Source: Anaerocolumna sedimenticola
GTDB lineage: Bacteria; Bacillota; Clostridia; Lachnospirales; Lachnospiraceae
DNA: 64,000 nucleotides
NCBI RefSeq assembly: GCF_009931695.1
Contig: NZ_CP048000.1
Coordinates: 5,164,501 to 5,228,500 of the forward strand
Direction: 5' to 3'
Shown: positions 34,462 to 43,140 of the stretch, in pieces
Layout of the letters: each line of letters opens with the position of its first letter
Position numbering within the stretch: position 1 is the first letter of the stretch
Program-made: the position numbers and the translations under genes
Notes under the pieces: generated by a model
The model's input: only the letters and a program-made list of their open reading frames with translations
What the model was told of the DNA's origin: nothing
Databases searched by the model: none

Positions 34462-36183
34462 TCACTTTTTACCTTCACTTCCGTTGTCTTTATATACCGG
34501 CATTGTTACCCTGATTTCTCCCAGTTCATTATCCAGAACAACACCAAAAGTATCACCATAATAAAGAGTCAGTCTTTCATCCACACTGTTGATACCCCTT
34601 TTATCCAGTTCTGAATGATCTGCTAAACTTAAGAAATATTCCACAGCCTGACCTGTCATAACTACTCTGATTGTATCTGCTTTAGCGGTAATTGATATGT
34701 TTATGTTAATCTGGCTTTCGATGTCATCCAAATTCGTAGAGATAACGTCTTCAACGATAGGATGTATGGCTAGTTTTATGATTTTCGTATTCCGCAGGGA
34801 CAAAGACACGTCCCAGCTATTGATGATTCGGTTACCAAAGCGTTTGTTTTGCAAAAAGATATAATTATTGACACTATCGACCTCATTTTCAATAGTGACA
34901 TACTCCCTCCCTTTTACGATTATTACTCTTAAATAATTGCCAAGTGCATTGACAATTTCACTGATTTCCTCGTCCCCTTCCAATTGGCAGTTCCAGTAGA
35001 TGGATTCCAGCGTGTTATATAAAAAATGAGGGTTTATCTGCTGCTGGAGAGCAGAAAGCTCAGCTTCTTTTCTAAGTTCCCTTAATTTTGTTTCCTGTAA
35101 TTTTATGGTATACTGCCGTTTAATTGCTTCCACAAGATTGCCGCTCATTTTGTTAAAGCCCTCTATAACGGTATGATATTCATCATCCCCGTCATCTTCA
35201 ACAAATTTCTTAACTTCTGTTTTTTTCATTTCCTCCATTAAGCGGTTGATCGGTCCGGTTATACTTTTAGCGAATAATATGGCAAAAACCAGAGCCAATA
35301 CAGCAAGCAGAACTGCAGTAAATAAGGTAATTGCAAATTGAATAAAAGCTGACTTAAGCAGTGTTTGCAGAGCTATATGATTCACTATGGTCAGATTTGT
35401 ATTTGAAATCGACTTTGAAATGGATATGGAGAGCATTTTGTCTCCGTTAAAAGTCGATCCTACCTGTTCTTCATTGGAAGCGCTGATAATAATATTGTTC
35501 TCATCAATAATCATCACTTCATTTAAAAGGTTCGTGACATTTTCATAACAGACCTTATTAAAATATGACAAATCCAAAGCAGCAACAATATTTCCGACGC
35601 AGATATCATCATTGCCGTATATCCCTCGTGTCAGTATAACGTAACTGTTACGGTCACTGGGGACCTCCTTGAAACTTACCGTCATAAGTACTCTCTTTGC
35701 CTCTTCAGACAATAACTTACTGGTTGCAAAATTACCGTTTGACACCGGTGACGGATAGTAGAAATAAGTATTGTTAAGTGAAATCATCTCACAGGCATTG
35801 ATAGCGCCGCTTGCCCCGAATGTACTTCCAAGAACCAGCCGTATGTGGTTTTCAATATCACTTTTTTTGTTCCAGTCCACATATTTATATATCATAAGAT
35901 CATTAATAATCTCAGGATTTGTCGCAACCTCTTCCAGTAAATTCATATGGGAAAACATATAATAAGAAATATTGTTGGCAATCTGTGCGGACGATTCTTT
36001 CAAAAAAGCCTTTGCTTCGCGTTCGTTATTTGCAAAAGAAAACACGGCATTATAACCGCCAATCAGGAGTATAGGTAAAACAAACACGCAAATAAAACAC
36101 CAGATCAGACGTCTGTATATACTGTACCTGTAGAGTTTATTCAGACTCAATTCTTTTATCCTGCCTAGATATCTGTTAATCAT
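34462..36183 (-). CDS. YesM-like histidine kinase with degenerate ATPase domain (probable pseudokinase)
   Basis: About 573 residues from ATG 36183, which follows GGGAGATGG; the frame is open 32 codons further upstream, overlapping the binding-protein gene. It has two membrane segments around a large extracellular sensor, a HAMP linker, and the phospho-acceptor motif LQQQINPHFLYNTL with the His kept. The ATP-binding part is eroded: the N-box reads HPIVEDVISTNLDD in place of ..VENAIxHG.., and no DxGxG box is found where the sister protein has DNGKGM. It probably cannot bind ATP by itself. It may sense the ligand with the binding protein encoded upstream and be phosphorylated in trans by kinase 2. 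Confidence 0.85.
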   Translation of the reverse strand: MINRYLGRIKELSLNKLYRYSIYRRLIWCFICVFVLPILLIGGYNAVFSFANNEREAKAFLKESSAQIANNISYYMFSHMNLLEEVATNPEIINDLMIYKYVDWNKKSDIENHIRLVLGSTFGASGAINACEMISLNNTYFYYPSPVSNGNFATSKLLSEEAKRVLMTVSFKEVPSDRNSYVILTRGIYGNDDICVGNIVAALDLSYFNKVCYENVTNLLNEVMIIDENNIIISASNEEQVGSTFNGDKMLSISISKSISNTNLTIVNHIALQTLLKSAFIQFAITLFTAVLLAVLALVFAILFAKSITGPINRLMEEMKKTEVKKFVEDDGDDEYHTVIEGFNKMSGNLVEAIKRQYTIKLQETKLRELRKEAELSALQQQINPHFLYNTLESIYWNCQLEGDEEISEIVNALGNYLRVIIVKGREYVTIENEVDSVNNYIFLQNKRFGNRIINSWDVSLSLRNTKIIKLAIHPIVEDVISTNLDDIESQININISITAKADTIRVVMTGQAVEYFLSLADHSELDKRGINSVDERLTLYYGDTFGVVLDNELGEIRVTMPVYKDNGSEGKK

Positions 36184-36230
36184 TCCATCTCCCAATGCAT
36201 CCTGCAGGCGGACCTGCGGTACTGCTTCAT

Positions 36231-37334
36231 CTATTTGCTGTATTGAAACCCCCATAACTTTTCCGCAACGTATGCCCACTGCCTGTGGTCATTACTGTTA
36301 TCTGCATTAATGATATAAGGCGGTATCGTTACTTTAGCCTGATTATCTGTAATGCTGATATCACAGACCTGCCAATAGGTGTCTTCACTGTAGTATTTAC
36401 CTTCCGGAATAGGTTTACCGGCCAAAACATAGGATGCTAACAGATCCACCGTTATATTACCGTAAGCTATTACATCCTGGGCAACTGCACTATCTGCGTA
36501 TCCTTTATTAATGAGGTCCACAAAGTAGGGTTCTGCATCAATGGTTACAAGAATGATATGCCCGTCCTCCCAAAAGGGAACCCAATGGTTGGATTCTTCC
36601 AGGGCCTCCACCAATCCCCTGCCCGGATGCTCACTGGAAGCATGAACCGCGTCTATCTTTAACCCTGCTTTAAAAACTTTTAGCAGTTCTTCTTTCACTA
36701 ACTCAGGCCTTCCCTCCGTTGCTCTTGGCAGGTAGGTTATACCCGGATATTGATCGATTACCGACTCAAAACCTTCTTTCCGAAGCCTCCAGGCATTACT
36801 GCTTAATTCCCCATAAGCATTAAAAACAGTTCCTTTCGCCTCCCCGTATTTTTTAATCAGCTGTTCAACAATGGCTCTTGCCGCCATTTGTCCGGCTTTG
36901 TAATTGTCAAAGCTAACATCAATTGCCAACTTACCGCCAACTGCATTGGTATCAATGGTACACATGGGTATACCCGCATCATTTCCCCTGTGAATCGCTT
37001 CCTCTATGGATATACTGTCAATTGCGGTAGTAATAATCGCATCCGGTTTCTGTTCAATAAAATTTATGATCTGCTGATTTTGTCTCATTGGATCATAATC
37101 AGCAACCGAGCTTTCAAAAACCCAGCCTCGTTCTTCAACTGCTTTTTTAACCGCTTCGTTCATAATGGTATAAAAGTAGGAATTAAAACTCTTATGGGCA
37201 AATGCTATCACAACAGGTTTTTCATTTGCAGCAGTTTCATTTTTTAGAACCTTACTGCCGGAATTTAGCCTGGTACAGGATGAAACAAAAGTCAAACATA
37301 ATATTACACATATAAGTATCTTACTGCGAAACAT
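36231..37334 (-). CDS. Sugar-binding lipoprotein of the sensor module (periplasmic-binding-protein type 1)
   Basis: About 367 residues. The start is the ATG after GGAAGGGG; a GTG five codons upstream lies inside that site. It has a lipoprotein signal with the lipobox LTFVSSC, then a Peripla_BP_4 fold: VIAFAHKSFNSYFYTIMNEAVKKAV, KPDAIITTAIDS, GIPMCTIDTNAVGG. It is encoded with two histidine kinases and a response regulator, not next to ABC genes, so it probably presents the sugar to the sensor, as in ChvE- or XylFII-type systems. It is the first gene of the four-gene unit. Confidence 0.85.
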   Translation of the reverse strand: MFRSKILICVILCLTFVSSCTRLNSGSKVLKNETAANEKPVVIAFAHKSFNSYFYTIMNEAVKKAVEERGWVFESSVADYDPMRQNQQIINFIEQKPDAIITTAIDSISIEEAIHRGNDAGIPMCTIDTNAVGGKLAIDVSFDNYKAGQMAARAIVEQLIKKYGEAKGTVFNAYGELSSNAWRLRKEGFESVIDQYPGITYLPRATEGRPELVKEELLKVFKAGLKIDAVHASSEHPGRGLVEALEESNHWVPFWEDGHIILVTIDAEPYFVDLINKGYADSAVAQDVIAYGNITVDLLASYVLAGKPIPEGKYYSEDTYWQVCDISITDNQAKVTIPPYIINADNSNDHRQWAYVAEKLWGFQYSK

Positions 37335-37773
37335 TTTATCCCCTTCCACAAACGGTTTACCATATTACGCTGTAAAAACAGATATTCTCTGTTCCTCTGT
37401 GCTACAAACTCTATTTTATACCTGCTACGCAGGTTTTTTTCATTGGTTCCCATTTCCAACCGGCAAATCAGCCCCGCCCTTTTACTTATACCGTTATTTA
37501 TGCTTGATAATTAGGGGATTTACTGGTGGGTTAAACTATATCCATTATATCATATTTTGTCTGAATTAAAAACGTTAACGAACTATACTTTTATAAAATT
37601 GGGATGCCCAATCAGCTTAGACATCCCAAGGAGATATTGCAAATTATTGATAATAAACTTCAAGTTTTGATTCAACGTCGCAAATGTTGCAGGATAATCA
37701 GGAGAAATATGATAATAAAGCCCCTCTGGTTTTATTATCATATGTCCAAAGAAATTGCAAAACAATTTCTTTT
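37335..37773. other. Intergenic region between the sensor module and the ribulokinase gene
   Basis: It holds a T-rich hairpin ACCTGC-N3-GCAGGT (37420-37434), two hairpins after the ribulokinase gene (listed separately), and presumably the promoter of the sensor module. A 64-codon minus-strand frame here has no ribosome site and is probably spurious. Confidence 0.45.
37599..37741 (-). terminator. Two hairpins downstream of the ribulokinase gene
   Basis: Hairpin one at 37709-37741 has perfect 11-bp arms (ATGATAATAAA / TTTATTATCAT). Hairpin two at 37599-37629 has TTGGGATG / CATCCCAA and is followed on the minus strand by TTTTAT. They follow the last gene of the sugar operon and probably end its transcript. 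Confidence 0.55.
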
Positions 37774-39450
37774 TCACACTATTCTCATAGCATCACTCTT
37801 AATTACTTTAAGCCGTTTCATAACATCATTTTCGCCTTTACCGAAATAATCATGCAAAATCTTATATTCCTGAAACAATCTGTCATATCGTTTCACATGG
37901 TCGGCATTTGGTGAGTAAACCTTATCTTGCAGCCTTGACATTTGTTGTGACGCTTCCTCAATGGTATCGTATCCACCCCTTGCCGTACCGGCAGCTACAG
38001 CTCCAAACAATGCGGCTCCAAGGGCAGGTGCCTGTTTTGAGGAAGAGATGCGGATTTCTTTATTGGTCACATCTGCATAAATCTGCATCATCATCTCATT
38101 TTTCTGTGCAATACCTCCTGCTGCATAAAGTTCCTCAATAGGTACACCGTTTTCTTCGAAAGCTTCTATAATAATCCTTGTGCCATAAGCGGTTGCTTCA
38201 ATCAAAGCACGGTAGATTTCTTCCGGTTTTGTATGCAGGGTTGCTCCTAACAGCATTCCGCTTAAATCTGCATCGGTTAAAATACTGCGGTTTCCGTTCC
38301 ACCAATCTAAAGCGATTAGACCGCTTTCTCCCGGAAGCTGGTCTTTTACCTTTTCTTCAAGAAGCCTATGGATGCCCATACCTTTATCTGCCGCCTCTTT
38401 CTCATAATCACCCGGCACACAGTTTTTAACAAACCAGTCAAAATGGTCACCGACACAGGCCTGACCTGCCTCATATGCATAGTAACCGGGAACCACTCCG
38501 TCTTCCACGACACCGCCGACTCCAGGGATAAAATGTTCTTCCTTACTCATCATGATATGGCAGGTACTGGTACCCATAATCATAAGCATTTTACCGGGTT
38601 TTGTAATTCTAACGGCAGGCAGGGCAACATGGGCGTCAATATTCGCTACTGCCACCGGTGTCCCTTCCAAAAGTCCTGTTAATTGGACTCCATATCCATT
38701 TAGATACCCGGCACAATCAGTTGTTGCATAAATATCCGTACTTAATTTTTCTTCTGTAAAATTTGTCATTCTGGGATCTAATGCCGTAAAGAAGTCCTTA
38801 TTAGGATACCCGTCTTTCTTAGACCACACTGCTTTATATCCTGCCTGGCATAAACTGCGCTTTTCTTCTCCGATAAGCATCCAGACAATCCAGTCCCCTG
38901 CTTCTATGAAGCGGTCCATAACCTGATAGATTTCTTCATCTTCCTTAAGTATCTGCATTGCTTTGGGAACCACCCACTCAGAAGACATTCTGTCACCGTA
39001 TCGGCCCATAAATTTCTCTTTTCTTTCATGGGCAACTTCATTAAACCTGTCTGCCTGCCCTTGGGCAGCATGATGTTTCCACAGTTTGACATAAGCATGG
39101 GGCCTGTTTTTATATTCTTCCAAAAAGCATAACGGTGTCCCGTTTTTGTCTACCGGAAGTACGGTACAGGAAGTAAAGTCAACACCGATTCCGATTACCT
39201 GTTCTTTAGTGACATTACCCATTTTCAGCACTTCAGGTACTGCTGTTCTTAATACATCCAGATAATCCTCCGGGTGTTGCAATGCAGTTTCAGGAGCCAG
39301 ACGTTTTGTTGACCCCGGTAAATATTCGTCAATGACTCCGTGCTTATATTCTGACACGGAAAAACAAATCTCTTCTCCGTTTTCAACATCCACTAATACT
39401 GCTCGCCCGGATAAGGTACCATAATCGATACCGATGGTATATTTTTTCAT
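37774..39450 (-). CDS. araB: Ribulokinase (FGGY family)
   Basis: A 558-residue sugar kinase. The start is the ATG after GAGGAGGATCTT; a TTG one codon upstream is less likely. AraB-type motifs are IGIDYGTLSGRAVLVD at the N-terminus, GVDFTSCTVLPVD, NRPHAYVKLWKHHAAQ, the catalytic-Asp region NIDAHVALPA, MGTSTCHIM, and the FGGY signatures GMLLGATLHTKPEEIYRALIEATAYGTR and YAAGGIAQKNEMMMQIYAD. It phosphorylates D- or L-ribulose (and some ribitol or arabitol). No araA or araD is nearby; instead a dehydrogenase is, so ribulose is probably made by oxidising a pentitol. Confidence 0.9.
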   Translation of the reverse strand: MKKYTIGIDYGTLSGRAVLVDVENGEEICFSVSEYKHGVIDEYLPGSTKRLAPETALQHPEDYLDVLRTAVPEVLKMGNVTKEQVIGIGVDFTSCTVLPVDKNGTPLCFLEEYKNRPHAYVKLWKHHAAQGQADRFNEVAHERKEKFMGRYGDRMSSEWVVPKAMQILKEDEEIYQVMDRFIEAGDWIVWMLIGEEKRSLCQAGYKAVWSKKDGYPNKDFFTALDPRMTNFTEEKLSTDIYATTDCAGYLNGYGVQLTGLLEGTPVAVANIDAHVALPAVRITKPGKMLMIMGTSTCHIMMSKEEHFIPGVGGVVEDGVVPGYYAYEAGQACVGDHFDWFVKNCVPGDYEKEAADKGMGIHRLLEEKVKDQLPGESGLIALDWWNGNRSILTDADLSGMLLGATLHTKPEEIYRALIEATAYGTRIIIEAFEENGVPIEELYAAGGIAQKNEMMMQIYADVTNKEIRISSSKQAPALGAALFGAVAAGTARGGYDTIEEASQQMSRLQDKVYSPNADHVKRYDRLFQEYKILHDYFGKGENDVMKRLKVIKSDAMRIV

Positions 39451-39536
39451 CAAGATCCTCCTCTATTTTATCGAGTAACAATTGTATGGCATATTCGAAA
39501 AGTAAATAGTTTCTCGAGTCCTAATAGGTAGCATTT

Positions 39537-40313
39537 TTAGAAACAGGTGAAAGCTCCGTCAATAATAAAGTCAGATCCGGTTGTAAAGTCACTGGTGTCA
39601 CCTGCCAAATAAACCGCTATTGCCTGAAGTTCATCCGGGCGTCCCATTCTGCCAAGAGGTGCCATATCGTTCCATTTCTCAATCAAAGGCCTGAGATTCG
39701 GGGAATTCAGTGTAAGCTCTGTTCCGATATATCCGGGGCTGATGCTGTTAACTCTGACACCCCGTTTCGCAAATTCTATAGCCATGGATTTGGTCAGTTG
39801 TATAACACCCGCTTTTGAAGCATTGTAGGAACATTGCGGCTGAGGTACATTGACAATATGGCCTGACATGGAAGCCGTATTTATAATTGATCCTTTGCCT
39901 TGTTTTAACATCACTTTAGCAGCTGCCTGGGAAGTTAAAAATACACCGGTTAAGTTGATATCGATAACTTTCTTAAACTGGTCAAGTGTCATCTCTTCCG
40001 CAGGAATATTCATACAGATACCTGCGTTACAAAAAGCTACATCCAATTTGCCGAACTCTTTTAATATTACCTCTATCATTTGATCCACATCAGCCTGATT
40101 CGTAACATCTGTTTTAATTGCAACTGTCTTTACTCCCGTTGAACGTTCGATTTCTTTCGAAGTTTTGACTGCTTCATCGATGTCTACATCAACAATTGCC
40201 ACATGACTTCCTGCTTCTGCAACAGCTTCAGCGATGGCTTTACCGATACCTCTTGCTCCGCCTGTTACAAATGCTACTTTGCCATCCAAACGCATTCTTT
40301 CCATTATTCCCAT
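39537..40313 (-). CDS. Short-chain dehydrogenase, probable polyol dehydrogenase
   Basis: A 258-residue classical SDR. NAD-binding TGGARGIG, the NAG motif in FCNAGI, the catalytic Ser (TASMSGH) and YNASK (Tyr-x3-Lys) are all intact. ISPGYIGTEL and the C-terminal GSDFIIDGAFTCF are typical of arabinitol, xylulose or sorbose-type reductases. With a ribulokinase downstream and a pentose-type ABC importer upstream, oxidation of a pentitol such as arabitol or ribitol to ribulose is the likeliest reaction; this is inference from context. The start follows AAAGGAGA. Confidence 0.85.
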   Translation of the reverse strand: MGIMERMRLDGKVAFVTGGARGIGKAIAEAVAEAGSHVAIVDVDIDEAVKTSKEIERSTGVKTVAIKTDVTNQADVDQMIEVILKEFGKLDVAFCNAGICMNIPAEEMTLDQFKKVIDINLTGVFLTSQAAAKVMLKQGKGSIINTASMSGHIVNVPQPQCSYNASKAGVIQLTKSMAIEFAKRGVRVNSISPGYIGTELTLNSPNLRPLIEKWNDMAPLGRMGRPDELQAIAVYLAGDTSDFTTGSDFIIDGAFTCF

Positions 40314-40442
40314 ATGTACATTCTCCTTTTATTTAAAATTTTATTTATAACTGTTCAGTTACCGCTGCTTAACAATCTTGTCGTTTCGCAGTGACTGCTA
40401 ATATAGGTATAAGCTGTTTTATAATCCTTTATGAACACGACA

Positions 40443-41390
40443 TCAGGTAAGTGCCCGTTTCTTTTGTAAACTGTCAAAACCTACGGCCAATACAAGGACG
40501 ATACCTTTCACAATCATCTGCATATAGGTACTTACATTTAAAAGAACCATACCGTTTGTCAGAATACCGATAATTAATACACCGGCAACAACATTTGACA
40601 TTTTACCAAAACCACCGGAAATGGAGACTCCCCCTAATACAACACAGGTAATGACGTCAAATTCATATCCCATACCTGCGGTAGGCTGTGCCGAATTTGT
40701 ACGGGATAACATTACGATACCTGCAAGTCCTGCAAACAAACCGGATAATGCATAAACCAAATACTTCGTATGACCTACCCGGATTCCGGAAAGCTTAGAA
40801 GCTTCTTCATTACCTCCGACTGCATAGAAATAACGGCCGAAGTAGCTTTTATTTAAAATAAACGAACCTATCCCAAAGCAAACAATCATAATGATAACCG
40901 GAACAGGTACCGGTCCGATATAACCCTGTCCAATTACTTTAAATCTTTCATCAAAACCATAAATAGGTGTACCGCCGCAAATAAGATAGGATGCGCCCTC
41001 AAATACGATCTGTGTTGCAAAAGTTGCAATAATAGCGGGTATTCCGATTGTGGATATCAAAAAACCGTTTAAAACACCGACTATGATTGACATGATTAAT
41101 GCCAGGATAACGGCACTGACCATACCAAAGCCCATCTTTACCATTAAATAGGCTGCTACGATATTAACCAATGTAATGATTGAACCAATGGAAAGGTCAA
41201 TACCTGCTATCAATATAACAAAAGTCATGCCGATTGACGCAATCCCTAACATGGATACCTGACGTGCTATTGTAAATAAATTATTTGATGAAATAAATCT
41301 GTGGTTTGACATTGAAAATGCAATAAACAGGATTACAAATACAATCCAGATTGCTTTTTCTTTAAATATATTAAGAATTGTACTTCTCAT
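40443..41390 (-). CDS. Sugar ABC transporter permease, RbsC-like
   Basis: About 315 residues. The start is ATG 41390 after AAGGG; the frame is open 31 codons upstream through a set of hairpins but has no ribosome site there. It has eight to ten membrane segments, with IASIGMTFVILIAGIDLSIG and AVGGNEEASKLSGI (the EAA-like coupling loop) as in the RbsC/XylH/AraH family. It forms the membrane pore with the binding protein at 43141 and the ATPase at 41518. Confidence 0.9.
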   Translation of the reverse strand: MRSTILNIFKEKAIWIVFVILFIAFSMSNHRFISSNNLFTIARQVSMLGIASIGMTFVILIAGIDLSIGSIITLVNIVAAYLMVKMGFGMVSAVILALIMSIIVGVLNGFLISTIGIPAIIATFATQIVFEGASYLICGGTPIYGFDERFKVIGQGYIGPVPVPVIIMIVCFGIGSFILNKSYFGRYFYAVGGNEEASKLSGIRVGHTKYLVYALSGLFAGLAGIVMLSRTNSAQPTAGMGYEFDVITCVVLGGVSISGGFGKMSNVVAGVLIIGILTNGMVLLNVSTYMQMIVKGIVLVLAVGFDSLQKKRALT

Positions 41391-41405
41391 ATTTATACCC
41401 TTGCA

Positions 41406-41484
41406 TATCGCAAGCAGCCTTGCGATACTGCCACAATACAATGTGAAACGAGTTTCACAGGTTGAATGAAGCCTATGTGGCATC
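41406..41484 (-). promoter_or_regulatory. Nested hairpins between the ABC ATPase and permease genes
   Basis: Two perfect palindromes, TATCGCAAG-N4-CTTGCGATA (41406-41427) and TGTGAAAC-GA-GTTTCACA (41442-41459), lie within the 128-bp gap, flanked by GCCACA and TGTGGC that could enclose the second. Intercistronic hairpins of this kind often set RNA stability or partial termination within an operon. Confidence 0.5.
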
Positions 41485-41517
41485 CTTTCTGTTTAATTTT
41501 CTTTCAACCTTTCACTT

Positions 41518-43008
41518 CTAAACGGCAGATGCCATTTTCATTATAGTTTGCTGATCAAATTCTTCTTTGCCTAATTCACCCGTAACATGTCCTTCCGCCA
41601 AAACTATAATTCTGTCTGACATACCCATCAATTCTTCCATTTCTGATGAAATTAATAATATGGTTTTTCCATTTGCTATTACTTCGTTCATCAGCTTATA
41701 AATTTCAGATTTGGCACCTACATCAATTCCACGTGTTGGTTCATCAAAAATAATTAATTCCGAATTTGCAGCAAGCCATTTTCCTATGATTACTTTCTGC
41801 TGATTGCCACCACTTAGATTTTTAACCAATTGATTTAATGTTGGGGTTTTAATTAATAATTCATGTTCATATTTTTTTGCATTTTCTAATTCAGCTTTAT
41901 GATTAATTACTGATAATTTGGATATTTTCTTGTAGATAGGCATATTAATATTATTTTTTACAGATATGCCCAATAAAGCACCATGACGTTTACGGTCTTC
42001 CGGTACAAGAGCGATGCCAAGATCAATCGCTTCTCTTGGAGACTTCGGATTGATTTCTTTTCCCTTAAATATAATCTTACCCTCCGTCTTTTTCACCGCA
42101 CCAAAAATCATTTGTACAAGCTCTGTACGGCCGGCACCTACCAAACCTCCCAGCCCAAGAATTTCACCTTTTCTAATCTGTAAATTTATATTCTTATCTC
42201 CGTTACCGCTTACATTTTGTAAATCCAGAATAACTTCTTCTTTTATATCGCTTGCCTCTCTTAAAGGATAGGTCTCATTCAGGTCACGTCCTACCATCAG
42301 ATGAATTAATTCATCAACATGAGAATCTTTTGTTATCAGTGTTTTTATATATTCACCGTCACGTAATACCACAATCCGGTCCGACAGCCTGTATATCTCT
42401 TCCAGCCTGTGGGATATGTAGATTATAGATACCCCCTTAGCCTTTAACAATTCACATACTTTAAACATGCTTTCAACTTCCGCGTTGGTAAGAGGTGCGG
42501 AAGGTTCATCCATAATCAGCACTTTAGCATCCTGTAATATCGCTTTTGCAATCTCCACCATCTGCTGGTAACCAACCGTAAGATCTCCAATCAGTGTCTT
42601 CGGATTAATCTTGATATTTAATTGTGCAAATGCTTTTTCCGCTTCCTTCTCCATCGCTTTTTTATCGACAATGATACCTTTGCGGATGGGATTGCCCAGA
42701 AACAGATTCTCAGCAGCGGAAAGTCCTTTCACATTATTAAATTCCTGATATATAATCGCGATTCCATTTTCTGCAGCTAACTGGGGTGACATATGGGTAA
42801 ATTCCTTACCCTCAATAATTATTTTACCGGAGGTTGGGATAACGGCACCTGAACATGTTTTAATCAACGTGGATTTTCCGGCACCATTCTCCCCAATTAA
42901 TGCAAGAATCTCACCTTTTTTTACCTGCAAGGAGACATCTTTTAATGCAACGACACCGGGATATTCTTTTTTGATATTTTGTAATTCTAAAATATATTCA
43001 TTATTCAT
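41518..43008 (-). CDS. Sugar ABC transporter ATPase, RbsA-like (two nucleotide-binding domains)
   Basis: A 496-residue double ATPase. Domain 1 has Walker A GENGAGKST, a modified signature LTVGYQQMVEIA and Walker B VLIMDEPSAPL. Domain 2 has GLGGLVGAGRTELVQ in place of a full Walker A, signature LSGGNQQKV and Walker B LIIFDEPTRGIDVGAK. The degenerate second P-loop is normal for RbsA/AraG/XylG proteins. It powers import with the permease and binding protein on either side. The ribosome site is weak. Confidence 0.92.
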   Translation of the reverse strand: MNNEYILELQNIKKEYPGVVALKDVSLQVKKGEILALIGENGAGKSTLIKTCSGAVIPTSGKIIIEGKEFTHMSPQLAAENGIAIIYQEFNNVKGLSAAENLFLGNPIRKGIIVDKKAMEKEAEKAFAQLNIKINPKTLIGDLTVGYQQMVEIAKAILQDAKVLIMDEPSAPLTNAEVESMFKVCELLKAKGVSIIYISHRLEEIYRLSDRIVVLRDGEYIKTLITKDSHVDELIHLMVGRDLNETYPLREASDIKEEVILDLQNVSGNGDKNINLQIRKGEILGLGGLVGAGRTELVQMIFGAVKKTEGKIIFKGKEINPKSPREAIDLGIALVPEDRKRHGALLGISVKNNINMPIYKKISKLSVINHKAELENAKKYEHELLIKTPTLNQLVKNLSGGNQQKVIIGKWLAANSELIIFDEPTRGIDVGAKSEIYKLMNEVIANGKTILLISSEMEELMGMSDRIIVLAEGHVTGELGKEEFDQQTIMKMASAV

Positions 43009-43140
43009 TGTTTATACCACGCATTCTTATTTAATTGAATGGGGCTGCCGCAAAACAAATGTAATTTATATTCCTGCGACATCCCCATTCACAATCCGTT
43101 CTAAGCTTCGAATTATTACTAAACCGTTCTAAGCTTCAAA

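Noticed and set aside
32784..36183. Recent duplication of one kinase gene
   Set aside because: The two YesM-like proteins share layout but little sequence outside the His motif, so they diverged long ago.
37583..37777. 64-codon minus-strand frame overlapping the ribulokinase terminators
   Set aside because: It runs through two perfect hairpins and has no ribosome site.
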